A DNA stretch of 64,000 nt from Caminicella sporogenes DSM 14501 (GTDB lineage: Bacteria; Bacillota; Clostridia; Peptostreptococcales; Caminicellaceae), in assembly GCF_900142285.1 (NCBI RefSeq), contig NZ_FRAJ01000007.1, forward strand, positions 62,001-126,000, written 5' to 3'. A model generated the notes under the pieces. That model saw only the letters and a list, made by a program, of their open reading frames with translations, was not told where the DNA came from and made no database searches. The stretch's first letter is position 1. Every line of letters starts with the position of its first letter. Positions 9,062 to 18,266 of this stretch are shown here, piece after piece. Position numbers and translations under genes: made by a program.

Positions 9062-10375
9062 TTGAAAGATAAATATAGGGTTAAAAAGATACTGATAGTT
9101 GCTGTAACTACTGCTTTAATGGGACAAGTTTATTTAAATCCTTTTAATTCTGATTTTAGATTATCAATTGGTATAGCAATTCTCACTTTTTTATTGATTA
9201 AATTTGATGATATATCAATAATACTAACTACACTTTGTACATCTATATCAGTATTTATATTTAGATTTTTTATAGATGTTTTTCAATTGACTTGTTTAAC
9301 TTCAGCAGAAATAACAAATATTTTTTCAAAGCATTTTCCATCAGCAATATTTTATATAGCTTTTGGAATTGCTTTATTTGAACTTCATATAAGAGATTAT
9401 AAGAAACGACCTGTATTTTTTATTTTTTTAGTAGGTATTTCAGATATTGTTTCAAATATTCTTGAGGCTGCGGTAAGGCAGGAATTTACCAAAACATCTA
9501 TAGAAATTATACTGACGAGTTTATTTATAGCTGGTTTTACAAGAGCTACTATTTCTTTAGTGTTATTTTCAGGAGCTAAAGCCTACAATATGCTTATTCT
9601 TAAAGAAGAGCATGAAATGAGATATAGGAGTCTTTTACTTTTAACTGCAAATATGAAAGCAGAACTTTTTCTTTTAAGAAAAACAATGAAGGATATAGAA
9701 CAAGCTATGGAAAAAAGTTATTTAATTTATACTGAATTAAAAAAAGCAAATGAAGATGTAGATAAAGATTATTTTGAAAAATTAAAAAGGAGAATACTTA
9801 ATTTAACAAAGGATATACATGAAATAAAAAAAGATAATCAGAGAGTATTATTGGGAATAGAAAGATTACTGCCTAATGCTGAAGAAAATAATTCAATTAG
9901 GTTATCTACCATATTTAAAATACTCTATGATAATACTATTAGAGTGATAAGGTCACTAGGGAAAAATATATACGTTTTTATTGATTATTCAGATGATTTT
10001 ATGATATATGAATATTATCCGTTAATAACTATACTTAATAACTTAATTAATAATTCGATAGATGCAATAAAAGGAGAAGGATTTATTAAAATCATTCAAA
10101 AAGTTGAAGAGGATTATGTACTTTTTCAATTAATAGATAATGGTGAAGGTATAGATGAAAAGGACATTGATGTTATTTTTGAACCCGGGTTTTCTACAAA
10201 GTTTGATATAAAAACAGGTCGTATGTCTACAGGGTTGGGACTTGCTCATGTCAAACATATTTTGGAAAATCATTATAAAGGGAAAATAAAGGTTGAATCT
10301 GAAAAAGGTAAAGGAACACAATTTTTTATTTATATTCCTAAAAAGAATTTGATAATGGAGGGGGATAAGAGTTGA
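9062..10375 (+). CDS. GlnK(YcbA)-like sensor histidine kinase, copy 1
   Basis: Membrane sensor of 437 residues. About six membrane segments fill residues 8-180. A coiled-coil and dimerization region follows, with the likely phospho-acceptor His253 in DIHEIKKDNQRVL. The HATPase domain shows LNNLINNSIDAI (N box), DNGEGID (G1) and STGLGLAHVK (G2). No extracytoplasmic sensor domain is evident, so sensing is probably through the membrane part or the partner transporter. The stop overlaps the start of the response regulator, and a glutamate-type symporter follows, matching Bacillus GlnK-GlnL, which controls glutamine/glutamate uptake. A paralogue with the same layout lies at 40704-41939. Start: TTG at 9062 after AAAGGAAG. 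The ligand is inferred from context only. Confidence 0.88.
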   Translation: MKDKYRVKKILIVAVTTALMGQVYLNPFNSDFRLSIGIAILTFLLIKFDDISIILTTLCTSISVFIFRFFIDVFQLTCLTSAEITNIFSKHFPSAIFYIAFGIALFELHIRDYKKRPVFFIFLVGISDIVSNILEAAVRQEFTKTSIEIILTSLFIAGFTRATISLVLFSGAKAYNMLILKEEHEMRYRSLLLLTANMKAELFLLRKTMKDIEQAMEKSYLIYTELKKANEDVDKDYFEKLKRRILNLTKDIHEIKKDNQRVLLGIERLLPNAEENNSIRLSTIFKILYDNTIRVIRSLGKNIYVFIDYSDDFMIYEYYPLITILNNLINNSIDAIKGEGFIKIIQKVEEDYVLFQLIDNGEGIDEKDIDVIFEPGFSTKFDIKTGRMSTGLGLAHVKHILENHYKGKIKVESEKGKGTQFFIYIPKKNLIMEGDKS

Positions 10376-11262
10376 AACCGGCTTTCTATATAGTAGATGA
10401 TGACCTTAGTATAAGGAGGATATTAACAAATATTATAGATGATTATAATCTCGGATATGTGATTGGAGAGTCTTCTGATGGAGATACTGCAATAGAAGAA
10501 ATAATAGATATTGTTCCAGATGTAGTTTTAGTTGATTTGTTATTGCCATCTATAGATGGAATAGAAATAGTGAAAAAAATTAAAGAGAAGAAATCAAATA
10601 TACAATTTATTATGATTTCACAAGTTGCATCGAAGGATATGATAGCTGAGGCGTATAAAAGTGGTATAGAGTATTACATAAATAAGCCAATAAATGTAAT
10701 AGAAGTTATTTCGGTTATTGAAAAAGTAGTGGAAAATTTGAAATTGAGGCAGGTTCTTTCGATGATAGGAAAGACTCTTGAGAGAGAAAAATTAAATTTT
10801 ATTTTTGAAAACAAAGAAACCAATAAAGAATATAAAGCCGAAATAGTCAAGATATTTTCAGATTTGGGGATTTTAGGAGAAGCAGGAAGTAATGATTTAT
10901 TGTATATTATAGAAATGATTATAGAAGAAAGAAGAGAATTATCTACATCAATACATAATTATAAAATTAGTGATATGTATAAGAGATTAAATAAAAAATA
11001 TATGGAAGAAAAAAAAGAATTTGTTTCTATAAAAGCTTTAGAACAGAGGATAAGGAGAATAATTCAATCTGCCTTAGAAAATATAGCAAGTATTGGTATA
11101 GAAGATTATGGTAATATGAAATTTGAAAAGTATTCAACTTCATTATTTGACTTTAAAGAAGTAAAGAATGAAATGGATTATATAAGAGAAAAATCAAAAA
11201 ATAGAGGAAAAATAAATGTTAAAAAGTTTATAGAAGGTATCATCAGTCATTTGAATAATTAA
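10372..11262 (+). CDS. GlnL(YcbB)-like response regulator, copy 1
   Basis: Response regulator of 296 residues. The receiver domain covers 1-120, with the acidic pocket IVDDD, phospho-acceptor Asp55 (VVLVD) and Lys of the NKPIN motif. The C-terminal half (about 150-296) matches the YcbB-type DNA-binding domain: an early LGILGEAGSNDLLYII stretch, EQRIRRIIQSALENIASIG, and a GKINVKKFIEGIISHL end. Start: TTG at 10372 overlaps the kinase stop (TTGA), with GGAGGGGG eight bases upstream, so the two are translationally coupled. The likely target is the symporter gene downstream. Confidence 0.9.
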   Translation: MKPAFYIVDDDLSIRRILTNIIDDYNLGYVIGESSDGDTAIEEIIDIVPDVVLVDLLLPSIDGIEIVKKIKEKKSNIQFIMISQVASKDMIAEAYKSGIEYYINKPINVIEVISVIEKVVENLKLRQVLSMIGKTLEREKLNFIFENKETNKEYKAEIVKIFSDLGILGEAGSNDLLYIIEMIIEERRELSTSIHNYKISDMYKRLNKKYMEEKKEFVSIKALEQRIRRIIQSALENIASIGIEDYGNMKFEKYSTSLFDFKEVKNEMDYIREKSKNRGKINVKKFIEGIISHLNN

Positions 11263-11393
11263 GTTAAGAAAATATCAATTGAACAAATTTTCAAATATTT
11301 CTGTGTAGGTTTAGGTAGATAAACGTAGTAAAATGTAGTGAGGTGAATATAATAATGTTATATTAAAAATTAATTAAGGGGGTTGTTAGTATT

Positions 11394-12662
11394 ATGAAAA
11401 AGAAAATGGGGCTTACTAGTAAGATATTTATTGGACTTATTACAGGTATAATTTTAGGTTTAATTCTTCATCCAATAAAAGAAAATACATTTATTAGTAA
11501 TTATATTGTTGGATTTTTATTTCATTTAGTAGGTAAAGTATTTATCAATTCGATTAAAATGATGGTTGTACCGTTAGTATTTGTTTCAATAACTGTAGGA
11601 GCTGCTTCAGTTGGAGACATTAAAAAACTTGGTAGGATAGGTTCAAAAACTCTCGGATTTTATTTAGTTACAACTGCTGTAGCTATTACTATTGCAATTA
11701 CATTGGCTACTGTTGTAAAACCAGGTGTTGGATTTGATTTGCCAAATGATGCACAGTTTACTGCAAAAGAAGCTCCAAAACTTGTTGATGTATTAATAGA
11801 CATGGTACCTAAAAATCCAATTAGCGCTTTAGCAAATGGTAAAATGCTTCAAATTATAGTATTTTCAGTTCTTTTAGGTACATCAATGACAGCTCTTGGA
11901 GACAAAGCTACAAAAGTTAGAGAAGGTTTTGAAGCATTCAATGAAGTTATACTTAAACTCGTTATGATGATAATGAAACTTGCTCCATATGGAGTATTTG
12001 CTTTAGTTGCTAAGACATTTACAGAACTTGGATATGGTGCTATGAAGCCATTAGCTGCATATATGTTATGTGTTCTTGGTGCTCTGCTTATTCATGCTCT
12101 TGTAACATATCAAGGTTTATTAGTTGCCTTTACAAAGTTAAACCCAATAAAATTCTTCAAAAATTTCTCACCTGCTATGATGGTAGCATTTTCAACTGCA
12201 AGTTCTTCTTCAACACTTCCTGTTACATTGGAAACAGCAGAAGAAAGACTTGGAGTTCCAAAATCAATAGCTTCTTTTACACTACCTCTTGGTGCTACTA
12301 TTAACATGGATGGAACGGCTATAATGCAAGGTGTTGCCACTGTATTCCTCGCTCAAGCATATGGTATAGACCTTACTTTACAAAACTTTTTAACTGTTAT
12401 TTTAACTGCTACACTTGCATCAATAGGAACTGCAGGTGTGCCCGGAGTTGGACTTATAATGCTTTCAATGGTACTTACTCAAGTAGGTATTCCAGTTGAA
12501 GGTATAGCTATTATAATGGGTATAGACAGAATTTTAGATATGTGTAGAACTGCTATTAATATTACAGGTGATGCTGCTTGTACAGTAATAATAGCTAAGC
12601 AAGAAGGAGAATTAAATGAGGATATTTATAATGCAGAAAATGTTGATAAATCAATAGTGTAG
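11394..12662 (+). CDS. gltP: Dicarboxylate/amino acid:cation symporter (GltP/GltT type)
   Basis: Secondary transporter of the DAACS family, importing glutamate or aspartate (or C4-dicarboxylates) with protons or sodium. 422 residues with eight membrane helices and two re-entrant hairpins. The serine-rich hairpin STASSSSTLPVT and the substrate/cation motif NMDGTA are intact, and the RILDMCRTAINITGDA segment near the end is the family's substrate-contact helix. AAGGGGG lies upstream of the ATG. Located 131 bases behind the GlnK/GlnL-like pair, which probably regulates it. A perfect terminator follows. The choice between glutamate and dicarboxylate cannot be made with certainty. Confidence 0.93.
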   Translation: MKKKMGLTSKIFIGLITGIILGLILHPIKENTFISNYIVGFLFHLVGKVFINSIKMMVVPLVFVSITVGAASVGDIKKLGRIGSKTLGFYLVTTAVAITIAITLATVVKPGVGFDLPNDAQFTAKEAPKLVDVLIDMVPKNPISALANGKMLQIIVFSVLLGTSMTALGDKATKVREGFEAFNEVILKLVMMIMKLAPYGVFALVAKTFTELGYGAMKPLAAYMLCVLGALLIHALVTYQGLLVAFTKLNPIKFFKNFSPAMMVAFSTASSSSTLPVTLETAEERLGVPKSIASFTLPLGATINMDGTAIMQGVATVFLAQAYGIDLTLQNFLTVILTATLASIGTAGVPGVGLIMLSMVLTQVGIPVEGIAIIMGIDRILDMCRTAINITGDAACTVIIAKQEGELNEDIYNAENVDKSIV

Positions 12663-12667
12663 TTTGA

Positions 12668-12701
12668 AATATTAAAGCGGCTGAAAAGCCGCTTTAATAT
12701 T
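12668..12701 (+). terminator. Intrinsic terminator of the symporter gene
   Basis: Perfect 15-bp stem AATATTAAAGCGGCT (12668-12682) with AGCCGCTTTAATATT (12687-12701), closed by a GAAA tetraloop. Short T-tract. Confidence 0.9.
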
Positions 12702-12714
12702 TTGCAAAAAAAGT

Positions 12715-12743
12715 TTGTGTATCAATATAGGTTATGTTAAAAT
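12715..12743 (+). promoter_or_regulatory. Promoter of the structured RNA
   Basis: TTGTGT (12715-12720), a 17-base spacer, TAAAAT (12738-12743), with an extended -10 TGT immediately before it. Predicted start about 12750, exactly where the foldable RNA begins. Confidence 0.6.
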
Positions 12744-12749
12744 GAACTT

Positions 12750-12950
12750 GGATAGTATCCTTTGGGAACTATACCAGAAAAATTTTATATAAAAAAATTT
12801 AATATTATTTTTTAATCTGCTCTGAGCCTTTGCTATGGACCGAGACAGAAGGTATGTTAAAATACCCCTTCTTAGCCTTGTGCTCTGAAGGGTTTTTTGG
12901 TATGGTCCTTTCTATGCTTATTTTAAGGCTTAGAAAGGATATTTTATTTT
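12750..12950 (+). ncRNA. Structured non-coding RNA, family unassigned (6S-like layout, or a leader RNA)
   Basis: About 200 nt with its own promoter. The ends can pair: TATCCTTT (12756-12763) with AAAGGATA (12934-12941), and CTATACCA (12769-12776) with TGGTATGG (12898-12905), closing a rod with a large A/T-rich bubble. Inside, AGAAGG (12847-12852) pairs with CCTTCT (12867-12872). Two competing terminator-like hairpins are present: CCCTTC (12866-12871) with GAAGGG (12887-12892) plus six T, and TCCTTTCTA (12906-12914) with TAGAAAGGA (12931-12939) followed by a T-rich tail. It is GC-richer than its surroundings. The long rod with closing stem, central bubble and independent promoter recalls 6S RNA. 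The mutually exclusive hairpins upstream of the pantothenate operon would also suit an attenuator or riboswitch. No T-box, THF, M-box, SRP or glmS signature was recognised. Confidence 0.5.
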
Positions 12951-13114
12951 GCTAAATAATCAATATTTTCTGTGAGAAATTATAGGTTTTAAACAAAGTA
13001 AAATCATGCAAGCTGAAGAATTACAAATTAAGAGTTTGAAAGCTGAAGTTTCGGACTTATAACTTATAACATGTAATTTAGAACAAATAAAATTTATATT
13101 TGGGATGTGAAATT
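12951..13114. other. Gap before the pantothenate operon
   Basis: 164 bases, AT-rich. It contains the dispersed ACTTATAACTTATAACATG-like text at about 13058-13076. No clear promoter was found, so transcription of the operon may depend partly on the upstream RNA region. Confidence 0.4.
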
Positions 13115-13981
13115 GTGAGAATAGGGTTTATAGGGGCAGGTAAAGTGGGAAAAGCTTTTGGAGCTTATTTATACAAAAAAGGCTTTAATGTAGTAGGATA
13201 TTTCAGCAAAACATTTAACTCATCTTTAAAAGGAGCTAGTTTAACTAATAGTAAAGCTTTTAAAAATTTAGAGGATTTGACTAAAGAATCAGAAATAGTA
13301 TTTATAACGACTAATGATGATGAAATTCAAAGAGTATGTAAATTATTAGTAGAAAAAGATATACTGCATAATGGTCAAATTTTAGTGCACATGAGTGGAG
13401 CATCTTCTTCGACTATTTTAGGCAGAGCAAAGGCAAAAGGATGTTTTATATATTCAATGCATCCGCTTCAGGCTTTTGCAGATGTTGATAAAGCAGTAAG
13501 AGATTTAGAAAATACAGTTTTTAGTATTGAAGGAGATGCTGAAAAAATATGTGTGTTAGAGAATATGTTAAAAATAACAGGTAATAATTATTTTAAAATA
13601 AACTCAGAGCAGAAAAGTATCTATCATGCAGCAGCTTGTGTTGTATCAAATTATTTAGTTGCATTGATTGATTATGGACTTTCACTTATGAAGAGTATAG
13701 GAATTGAAGAAAAGGAGGGGTATAAAGCTCTATATCCATTAATAGAAGGTACTATCAAGAATATTTATGATTTGGGAACAGAAAAGGCACTTACTGGACC
13801 TATAGCAAGAGGAGATATAGATACAGTAAATAAACATTTAGAATCTTTTAGAAAAATTATTCCAGATAAACTTAAAGTCTACAAAACTCTTGGTTTAATG
13901 ACTTTAGATTTAGCCAAAAGAGAAAAATTAAGAGATGATGAAAAGGTAAAAATTTTACAAAATATTTTAAAAGAGGTGTAA
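13115..13981 (+). CDS. panG: Rossmann-like/DUF2520 protein, probable ketopantoate reductase (PanG type)
   Basis: NADP-binding Rossmann protein with GFIGAGKVGKAFG at the N-terminus and a helical DUF2520-type C-terminal domain (SIYHAAACVVSNYLVALIDYG, then GPIARGDIDTVNKHL). First gene of an operon with panB, panC and panD. The ketopantoate reductase step is otherwise missing, and PanG proteins of this family (known to me from Francisella, Enterococcus and clostridia) fill it. It would reduce 2-dehydropantoate to pantoate with NADPH. Start: GTG at 13115 gives the standard R-I-G-F-I-G beginning (288 residues); the longer frame from TTG at 13100 adds five residues without support. Panel position 3 bases before panB supports the role. 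The biochemical assignment rests on context and family. Confidence 0.82.
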   Translation: MRIGFIGAGKVGKAFGAYLYKKGFNVVGYFSKTFNSSLKGASLTNSKAFKNLEDLTKESEIVFITTNDDEIQRVCKLLVEKDILHNGQILVHMSGASSSTILGRAKAKGCFIYSMHPLQAFADVDKAVRDLENTVFSIEGDAEKICVLENMLKITGNNYFKINSEQKSIYHAAACVVSNYLVALIDYGLSLMKSIGIEEKEGYKALYPLIEGTIKNIYDLGTEKALTGPIARGDIDTVNKHLESFRKIIPDKLKVYKTLGLMTLDLAKREKLRDDEKVKILQNILKEV

Positions 13982-13984
13982 GAT

Positions 13985-14821
13985 ATGGCAAATAAGAAAT
14001 TTACAGTTAGTTCTTTTTTAAAGGCTAAACAAAAAGGTGAAAAAATTTCTATGCTTACAGCTTATGATTATTCAACTGCAAAACTTTTGGATGAAGCGGG
14101 AGTAGACAGTTTACTTGTTGGCGATTCGTTGGGAATGGTTATGCTTGGATATGAAAATACTCTTCAAGTAACTGTTGATGATATAATACATCATTGTAGA
14201 GCTGTTGCAAGGGGAGCAAAAAGAGCAATGGTAATTGGAGATATGCCCTTTTTATCTTATCATGTAAGTATCGAAGATACAATTAGAAATGCTGGTAGGA
14301 TAATTCAAGAAGGAAATGCTCATGCAGTTAAACTTGAAGGTTGCATGGAAGTAATAGATAAGATAAAGGCAATAGTAAAAGCACAAATACCTGTAATGGG
14401 ACATTTAGGTTTGACACCACAGTCTATAAATGTGTTTGGAGGTTTTAAAGTTCAGGGAAAAACTGAAAAGCAAGCTAAGAGAATAATTGAAGAAGCATTA
14501 ATGCTTCAAGAAGCAGGAGTATTTGCAGTAGTTTTAGAATGTGTTCCAGAAAAATTAGCAAGGATAATAACAGAAAAACTTGATATACCTACTATTGGTA
14601 TTGGAGCAGGAAAGTATTGTGATGGACAAGTTTTAGTAACACAGGATATGCTTGGAATGTATACAGATTTTACTCCAAAATTTGTTAAAAAGTATGCAAG
14701 TCTGTGCGAAGATATTAAAAATGCTACTCAAAATTATATCAAAGAAATGAAAGAAGGAATTTTTCCATCTGATGAACATACATTTGGGATAGATGAAAGT
14801 ATTTTGGAAAAACTTTATTAA
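13985..14821 (+). CDS. panB: 3-methyl-2-oxobutanoate hydroxymethyltransferase
   Basis: Transfers a hydroxymethyl group from 5,10-methylene-THF to 2-oxoisovalerate to give ketopantoate, the first step of pantothenate synthesis. TIM-barrel enzyme of 278 residues. Family motifs include [36 protein letters not shown] (metal-binding Asp) and the glycine-rich IPTIGIGAG near the active site. ATG follows the upstream stop by three bases, with AGAGGTG as ribosome site. It needs methylene-THF, a product of the folate pathway whose genes lie at 25429-31242. Confidence 0.97.
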   Translation: MANKKFTVSSFLKAKQKGEKISMLTAYDYSTAKLLDEAGVDSLLVGDSLGMVMLGYENTLQVTVDDIIHHCRAVARGAKRAMVIGDMPFLSYHVSIEDTIRNAGRIIQEGNAHAVKLEGCMEVIDKIKAIVKAQIPVMGHLGLTPQSINVFGGFKVQGKTEKQAKRIIEEALMLQEAGVFAVVLECVPEKLARIITEKLDIPTIGIGAGKYCDGQVLVTQDMLGMYTDFTPKFVKKYASLCEDIKNATQNYIKEMKEGIFPSDEHTFGIDESILEKLY

Positions 14822-14848
14822 TCAGCTGTCAATTGAGGAGGACAGATA

Positions 14849-15700
14849 ATGAAGATTATACACACTATAAAAGAAATTAGAGAAGAAGTTAAAGCTGCCA
14901 GAAGAAGTGGCAAGTCGATTGGATTTGTTCCAACTATGGGTTTTTTACATGAAGGACATCTTTCACTGATAAAAAAGGCAAGAGAAGAAAATGATTTTGT
15001 AGTTGTAAGCATATTTGTAAATCCAACTCAATTTGGTCCAGAGGAAGACTTAGAAAGTTATCCAAGAGATTTGGAAAGAGATAGCCGACTTTCTGAAGAA
15101 GCTGGTGCAGATGTGATTTTTAATCCTACTGCTGAAGAAATGTATCCTGAAGGTTACAGTACTTATGTGGAAATAGAAGGAGAGCTTACTAAAAAACTCT
15201 GCGGAATTTCAAGACCGGGACATTTTAAAGGGGTTACAACAGTAGTATCGAAATTGTTTAATATAGTAACTCCTGATAGAGCATATTTTGGACAAAAAGA
15301 TGCTCAGCAAGTAGCAGTTATAGAGCAGATGGTTAGAGACTTGAATTTTGATGTAAAAATAGTGCCCTGTCCGATAGTAAGAGAAAAAGATGGTTTAGCA
15401 ATGAGTTCAAGAAATACGTATTTAAGTAAGGAAGAAAGGAAAGCTGCATTAATATTGTCAAAGACTTTATTTAAGGCAGAAGAAATGATAAAAAATGGAG
15501 AGAGAAATTCAACAAAAATTAGAGATTTTATTATTAATAACATAAAATCAGAACCGCTGGCAAATATAGATTATGTAGAGATAGTTGATGCAAAAAGTTT
15601 GAAATATTTAAATGAGATAAAAGGAGATGTACTTATTGCATTGGCTGTTAAGTTTGGAAGGGCAAGATTACTTGACAATATACGTTTGGAGGTAAAGTAA
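14849..15700 (+). CDS. panC: Pantoate-beta-alanine ligase (pantothenate synthetase)
   Basis: Joins pantoate and beta-alanine through a pantoyl-adenylate intermediate. 283 residues, the usual size. Nucleotidyltransferase-superfamily motifs are present: [13 protein letters not shown] (HxGH-type), YFGQKDAQQ, and MSSRNTYLS (KMSKS-like loop). GAGGAGG precedes the ATG. Its stop codon abuts the panD start, so the two are coupled. Confidence 0.97.
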   Translation: MKIIHTIKEIREEVKAARRSGKSIGFVPTMGFLHEGHLSLIKKAREENDFVVVSIFVNPTQFGPEEDLESYPRDLERDSRLSEEAGADVIFNPTAEEMYPEGYSTYVEIEGELTKKLCGISRPGHFKGVTTVVSKLFNIVTPDRAYFGQKDAQQVAVIEQMVRDLNFDVKIVPCPIVREKDGLAMSSRNTYLSKEERKAALILSKTLFKAEEMIKNGERNSTKIRDFIINNIKSEPLANIDYVEIVDAKSLKYLNEIKGDVLIALAVKFGRARLLDNIRLEVK

Positions 15701-16084
15701 ATGTTAATAAATATGTTTAAATCTAAAATTCATAGGGCAACAGTAACAGAAGCAAATTTAAATTATGTAGGAAGTATTACTATTGACAAAACTTTAATGG
15801 AAGCAGCTGGAATTTTGCCGGGTGAAAGAGTACAAATAGTAAATAATCATAATGGAGCTAGATTAGAAACATATGTAATAGAAGGACCAGCTGATAGTGG
15901 AATTATATGTTTAAATGGTGCTGCGGCAAGATTAGTTCAGCCGGGTGATAATGTGATAATCATAGCATATTGTTGGGTAAATGAAGAAGAAGCAAGAAAT
16001 TTAAAACCTAAGATAGTGTTTGTAGATGAAAACAATAAAATAATTGAAAAAGCTGAAGCAGAAAAGCATGGTGATATAAAATAA
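15701..16084 (+). CDS. panD: Aspartate 1-decarboxylase proenzyme
   Basis: Makes beta-alanine from aspartate; pyruvoyl enzyme formed by self-cleavage. The cleavage site Gly24-Ser25 lies in NYVGSITID, at the same positions as in E. coli PanD, which supports the start at 15701, directly after the panC stop with GGAGG nine bases upstream. 127 residues, normal length. IHRATVT near the N-terminus and the NGAAARL segment are family hallmarks. Last gene of the pan operon, followed by a terminator shared with the convergent feoB. Confidence 0.97.
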   Translation: MLINMFKSKIHRATVTEANLNYVGSITIDKTLMEAAGILPGERVQIVNNHNGARLETYVIEGPADSGIICLNGAAARLVQPGDNVIIIAYCWVNEEEARNLKPKIVFVDENNKIIEKAEAEKHGDIK

Positions 16085-16107
16085 ATTTTCATAGTTTTAA
16101 ATATATA

Positions 16108-16134
16108 AAAAGCACCTTTAAACAAGGTGCTTTT
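16108..16134. terminator. Bidirectional terminator between panD and feoB
   Basis: Perfect 11-bp stem AAAAGCACCTT (16108-16118) and AAGGTGCTTTT (16124-16134), loop of five. A-run and T-run on either side allow use by both convergent genes. Confidence 0.88.
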
Positions 16135-16135
16135 A

Positions 16136-17995
16136 TTATACAATAAATTGTGCTAAAATTCCTGCTGTCAAGAATGAAATGATAAAACTTCCAAACCAAA
16201 TTAAAGCTGATTCCAAAGGACTTCTTTCTTTAAATACGACCATTATAGCTGCTATACATGGAACGAATAAAGTAATTGCAACTAATGAAACTATAATTTG
16301 TCCACTGTTTAGTAATCCTTGAGATGCAAGAGCATTAAGTCCAGCAGCTCCAAAGTCTCTTCTAACTATACCCATAATAAATGCTTGTGCTACCATTGGA
16401 GGAAGTTTTAAAAATCCTTCTGTAAAAGGAGCAAGTGCATTTGCAATACCGTTTAATATTCCTGTAAACTGCATAAGAGTAACTATAACTCCGCCTAAAG
16501 CAAATAGAGGAGTAGCTTCTTTTAGAAACATTACAGATTTAGTATAAGTTTTTTTGAGTACATTTGATAATTTTGGCAATCTAAGAGGTGGTAAATCAAT
16601 TAGAAGGTCAGTTGATTCACCGGGCATAAATTTATTGAGCAGTGTACCTGTTAATACAAATACGGTAAATATTGTAAGAGAATAGATTAAAAATGCTTTG
16701 ATACCTAGTGGTGCTATAAGTCCCATTATAATTCCAAGTTGTGCTGAACATGGAATGGCTAGTCCCAAAAGCATGGTAGCAATAAATTTTTCCCTTTTTG
16801 AACCTAAAAGTCTAGTAGTTATAGTAGCCATTGTAACGCATCCAAATCCTAATATCATAGGTATAATAGCTCTGCCATTTAGACCTAATGAAGTTAACAG
16901 CCTGTCAACTAATGCAGCTATTCTAGGTAAATAACCTGAATCTTCCATAAGAGATAAAAAGAAATAAAAACCAACAACTAAAGGTAGTAAAAGTCCAAGA
17001 ATATATATAGGAACCATAGTAATAAGTCCGAAATCACCAATTAATAATTGGCCTATCAGAGTAGAACTGTTTATAAATTTACCGATAGAATTCATTATGA
17101 AGTTATAATAATATCCACCCATAATTATTTCTTCAGTTACACCTACTACAGTTTGAGCTATAAAAACCCCTATAGCTTGATACATCAAGTACAAAGTCAG
17201 TAGAAGTATAGGTATTCCAGTAATAGGTCTTAGCATAAGCCTTCCAAGTTTAATTCTAAAAGAAGCATTTTCATTAGTTTCAGATATTACTTTTTCAACT
17301 ATTTCATCTACTCTATTTCTTCTAAGTTTATATATATATTCTCTATAATTTTCATATTCTTTTATGTTATGTCTAGATATGATATTTTCATCTTCTTCTG
17401 CTAAAAGTAAAGCTTCAGATTCAGTATCAACTTTATCTATTACTTTATCTATGATATCTTTGACTTCTTTTATTCTATTTCCAACTTTTGCTCTTTTTAA
17501 AGCATCTTTAACTTTGTCTAAACCTTCACCTTTGATGGCTGTTGTTGGAATAACTTCAACACCTAATTCTTTAGATAATAAATCTATATCTATTTTTATA
17601 CCATTGCGTTTTACATCATCCATCATATTAAGAGCTACTACAACAGGTTTTCCCATATCTATGATTTGTTGAGTTAGAAATAAATCTCTGTCTAAATGAA
17701 CTGCATCGACAACATTTAAAACAACATCAGCATAAAGGATAATATCACGAGCAACTTTTTCTTCATCATTAAAAGAGGATACGCCATATACACCCGGTGT
17801 ATCCATGACAATGTCTTCACCTAATTTTCCGGTACTAATATCTATGGTAGTGCCGGGGAAATTTGAAACGTCTACATAAAGACCAGTTAAGTAATTAAAA
17901 AATACAGATTTACCGACATTTGGATTTCCTGCCAAAGCAATTTTTTTTGAGTTTTTTGGTACATTCATTATTGCAGCTGGATTATGGCTGTTCAT
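16136..17995 (-). CDS. feoB: Ferrous iron transport protein B
   Basis: GTP-dependent Fe2+ importer of the cytoplasmic membrane, 619 residues (short form). The N-terminal G domain shows G1 GNPNVGKS (23-30), G2 FPGTT (46-50), G3 DTPG (65-68) and G4 NMMD (123-126). A helical linker follows, and then the membrane region with two nucleoside-gate-like repeats (about 280-619; GFYFFLSLMEDSGYLPR, GRAIIPMILGFGCV and the second-repeat RRDFGAAGL). The ATG at 17995 has GGGAGG nine bases upstream. Feo-type transport suits an anoxic habitat where iron is Fe2+. Operon order is feoA-feoB on the minus strand, under the Fur-box promoter at 18312-18340. Confidence 0.97.
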   Translation of the reverse strand: MNSHNPAAIMNVPKNSKKIALAGNPNVGKSVFFNYLTGLYVDVSNFPGTTIDISTGKLGEDIVMDTPGVYGVSSFNDEEKVARDIILYADVVLNVVDAVHLDRDLFLTQQIIDMGKPVVVALNMMDDVKRNGIKIDIDLLSKELGVEVIPTTAIKGEGLDKVKDALKRAKVGNRIKEVKDIIDKVIDKVDTESEALLLAEEDENIISRHNIKEYENYREYIYKLRRNRVDEIVEKVISETNENASFRIKLGRLMLRPITGIPILLLTLYLMYQAIGVFIAQTVVGVTEEIIMGGYYYNFIMNSIGKFINSSTLIGQLLIGDFGLITMVPIYILGLLLPLVVGFYFFLSLMEDSGYLPRIAALVDRLLTSLGLNGRAIIPMILGFGCVTMATITTRLLGSKREKFIATMLLGLAIPCSAQLGIIMGLIAPLGIKAFLIYSLTIFTVFVLTGTLLNKFMPGESTDLLIDLPPLRLPKLSNVLKKTYTKSVMFLKEATPLFALGGVIVTLMQFTGILNGIANALAPFTEGFLKLPPMVAQAFIMGIVRRDFGAAGLNALASQGLLNSGQIIVSLVAITLFVPCIAAIMVVFKERSPLESALIWFGSFIISFLTAGILAQFIV

Positions 17996-18021
17996 ATTTT
18001 AGCCTCCCTTAAATTATATAA

Positions 18022-18240
18022 TTAGATTAGTTTTATTTTGATTTTTTTGGCAAGATTTCTTCCTATTGCAATTTCCTGCATTCTATTTTGCAGTATAATT
18101 GGTCCAGCAGGTATTTTTTCAGAACAAATTAATTTAGAACCTTCATAAATTCCTAATCTTATAGCTTGAACCCTTATATTTGGATCAGGTATATTTACAA
18201 TTTCTATTTTTTGACCTCTATTTGCAAGATCTAAAGTCAT
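18022..18240 (-). CDS. feoA: Ferrous iron transport protein A
   Basis: Small SH3-like cytoplasmic protein needed by FeoB, 72 residues with the start chosen here. The family core is visible: MTLDLANRGQKIEIV, then AIRLGIYEG and a C-terminal AIGRNLAKKI. The longer frame to 18276 is wrong: its ATG lies inside the Fur box and has no ribosome site, whereas ATG at 18240 follows GAGGAGG at about eight bases. The stop is 26 bases from feoB. Confidence 0.93.
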   Translation of the reverse strand: MTLDLANRGQKIEIVNIPDPNIRVQAIRLGIYEGSKLICSEKIPAGPIILQNRMQEIAIGRNLAKKIKIKLI

Positions 18241-18266
18241 ATTAAAAACCTCCTCATTAGCATCAA

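Noticed and set aside
12750-12950. T-box, M-box, SRP RNA or tmRNA
   Set aside because: No AGGGTGG-type T-box sequence, no SRP GGAAG tetraloop helix and no tRNA-like ends were seen; family left open.
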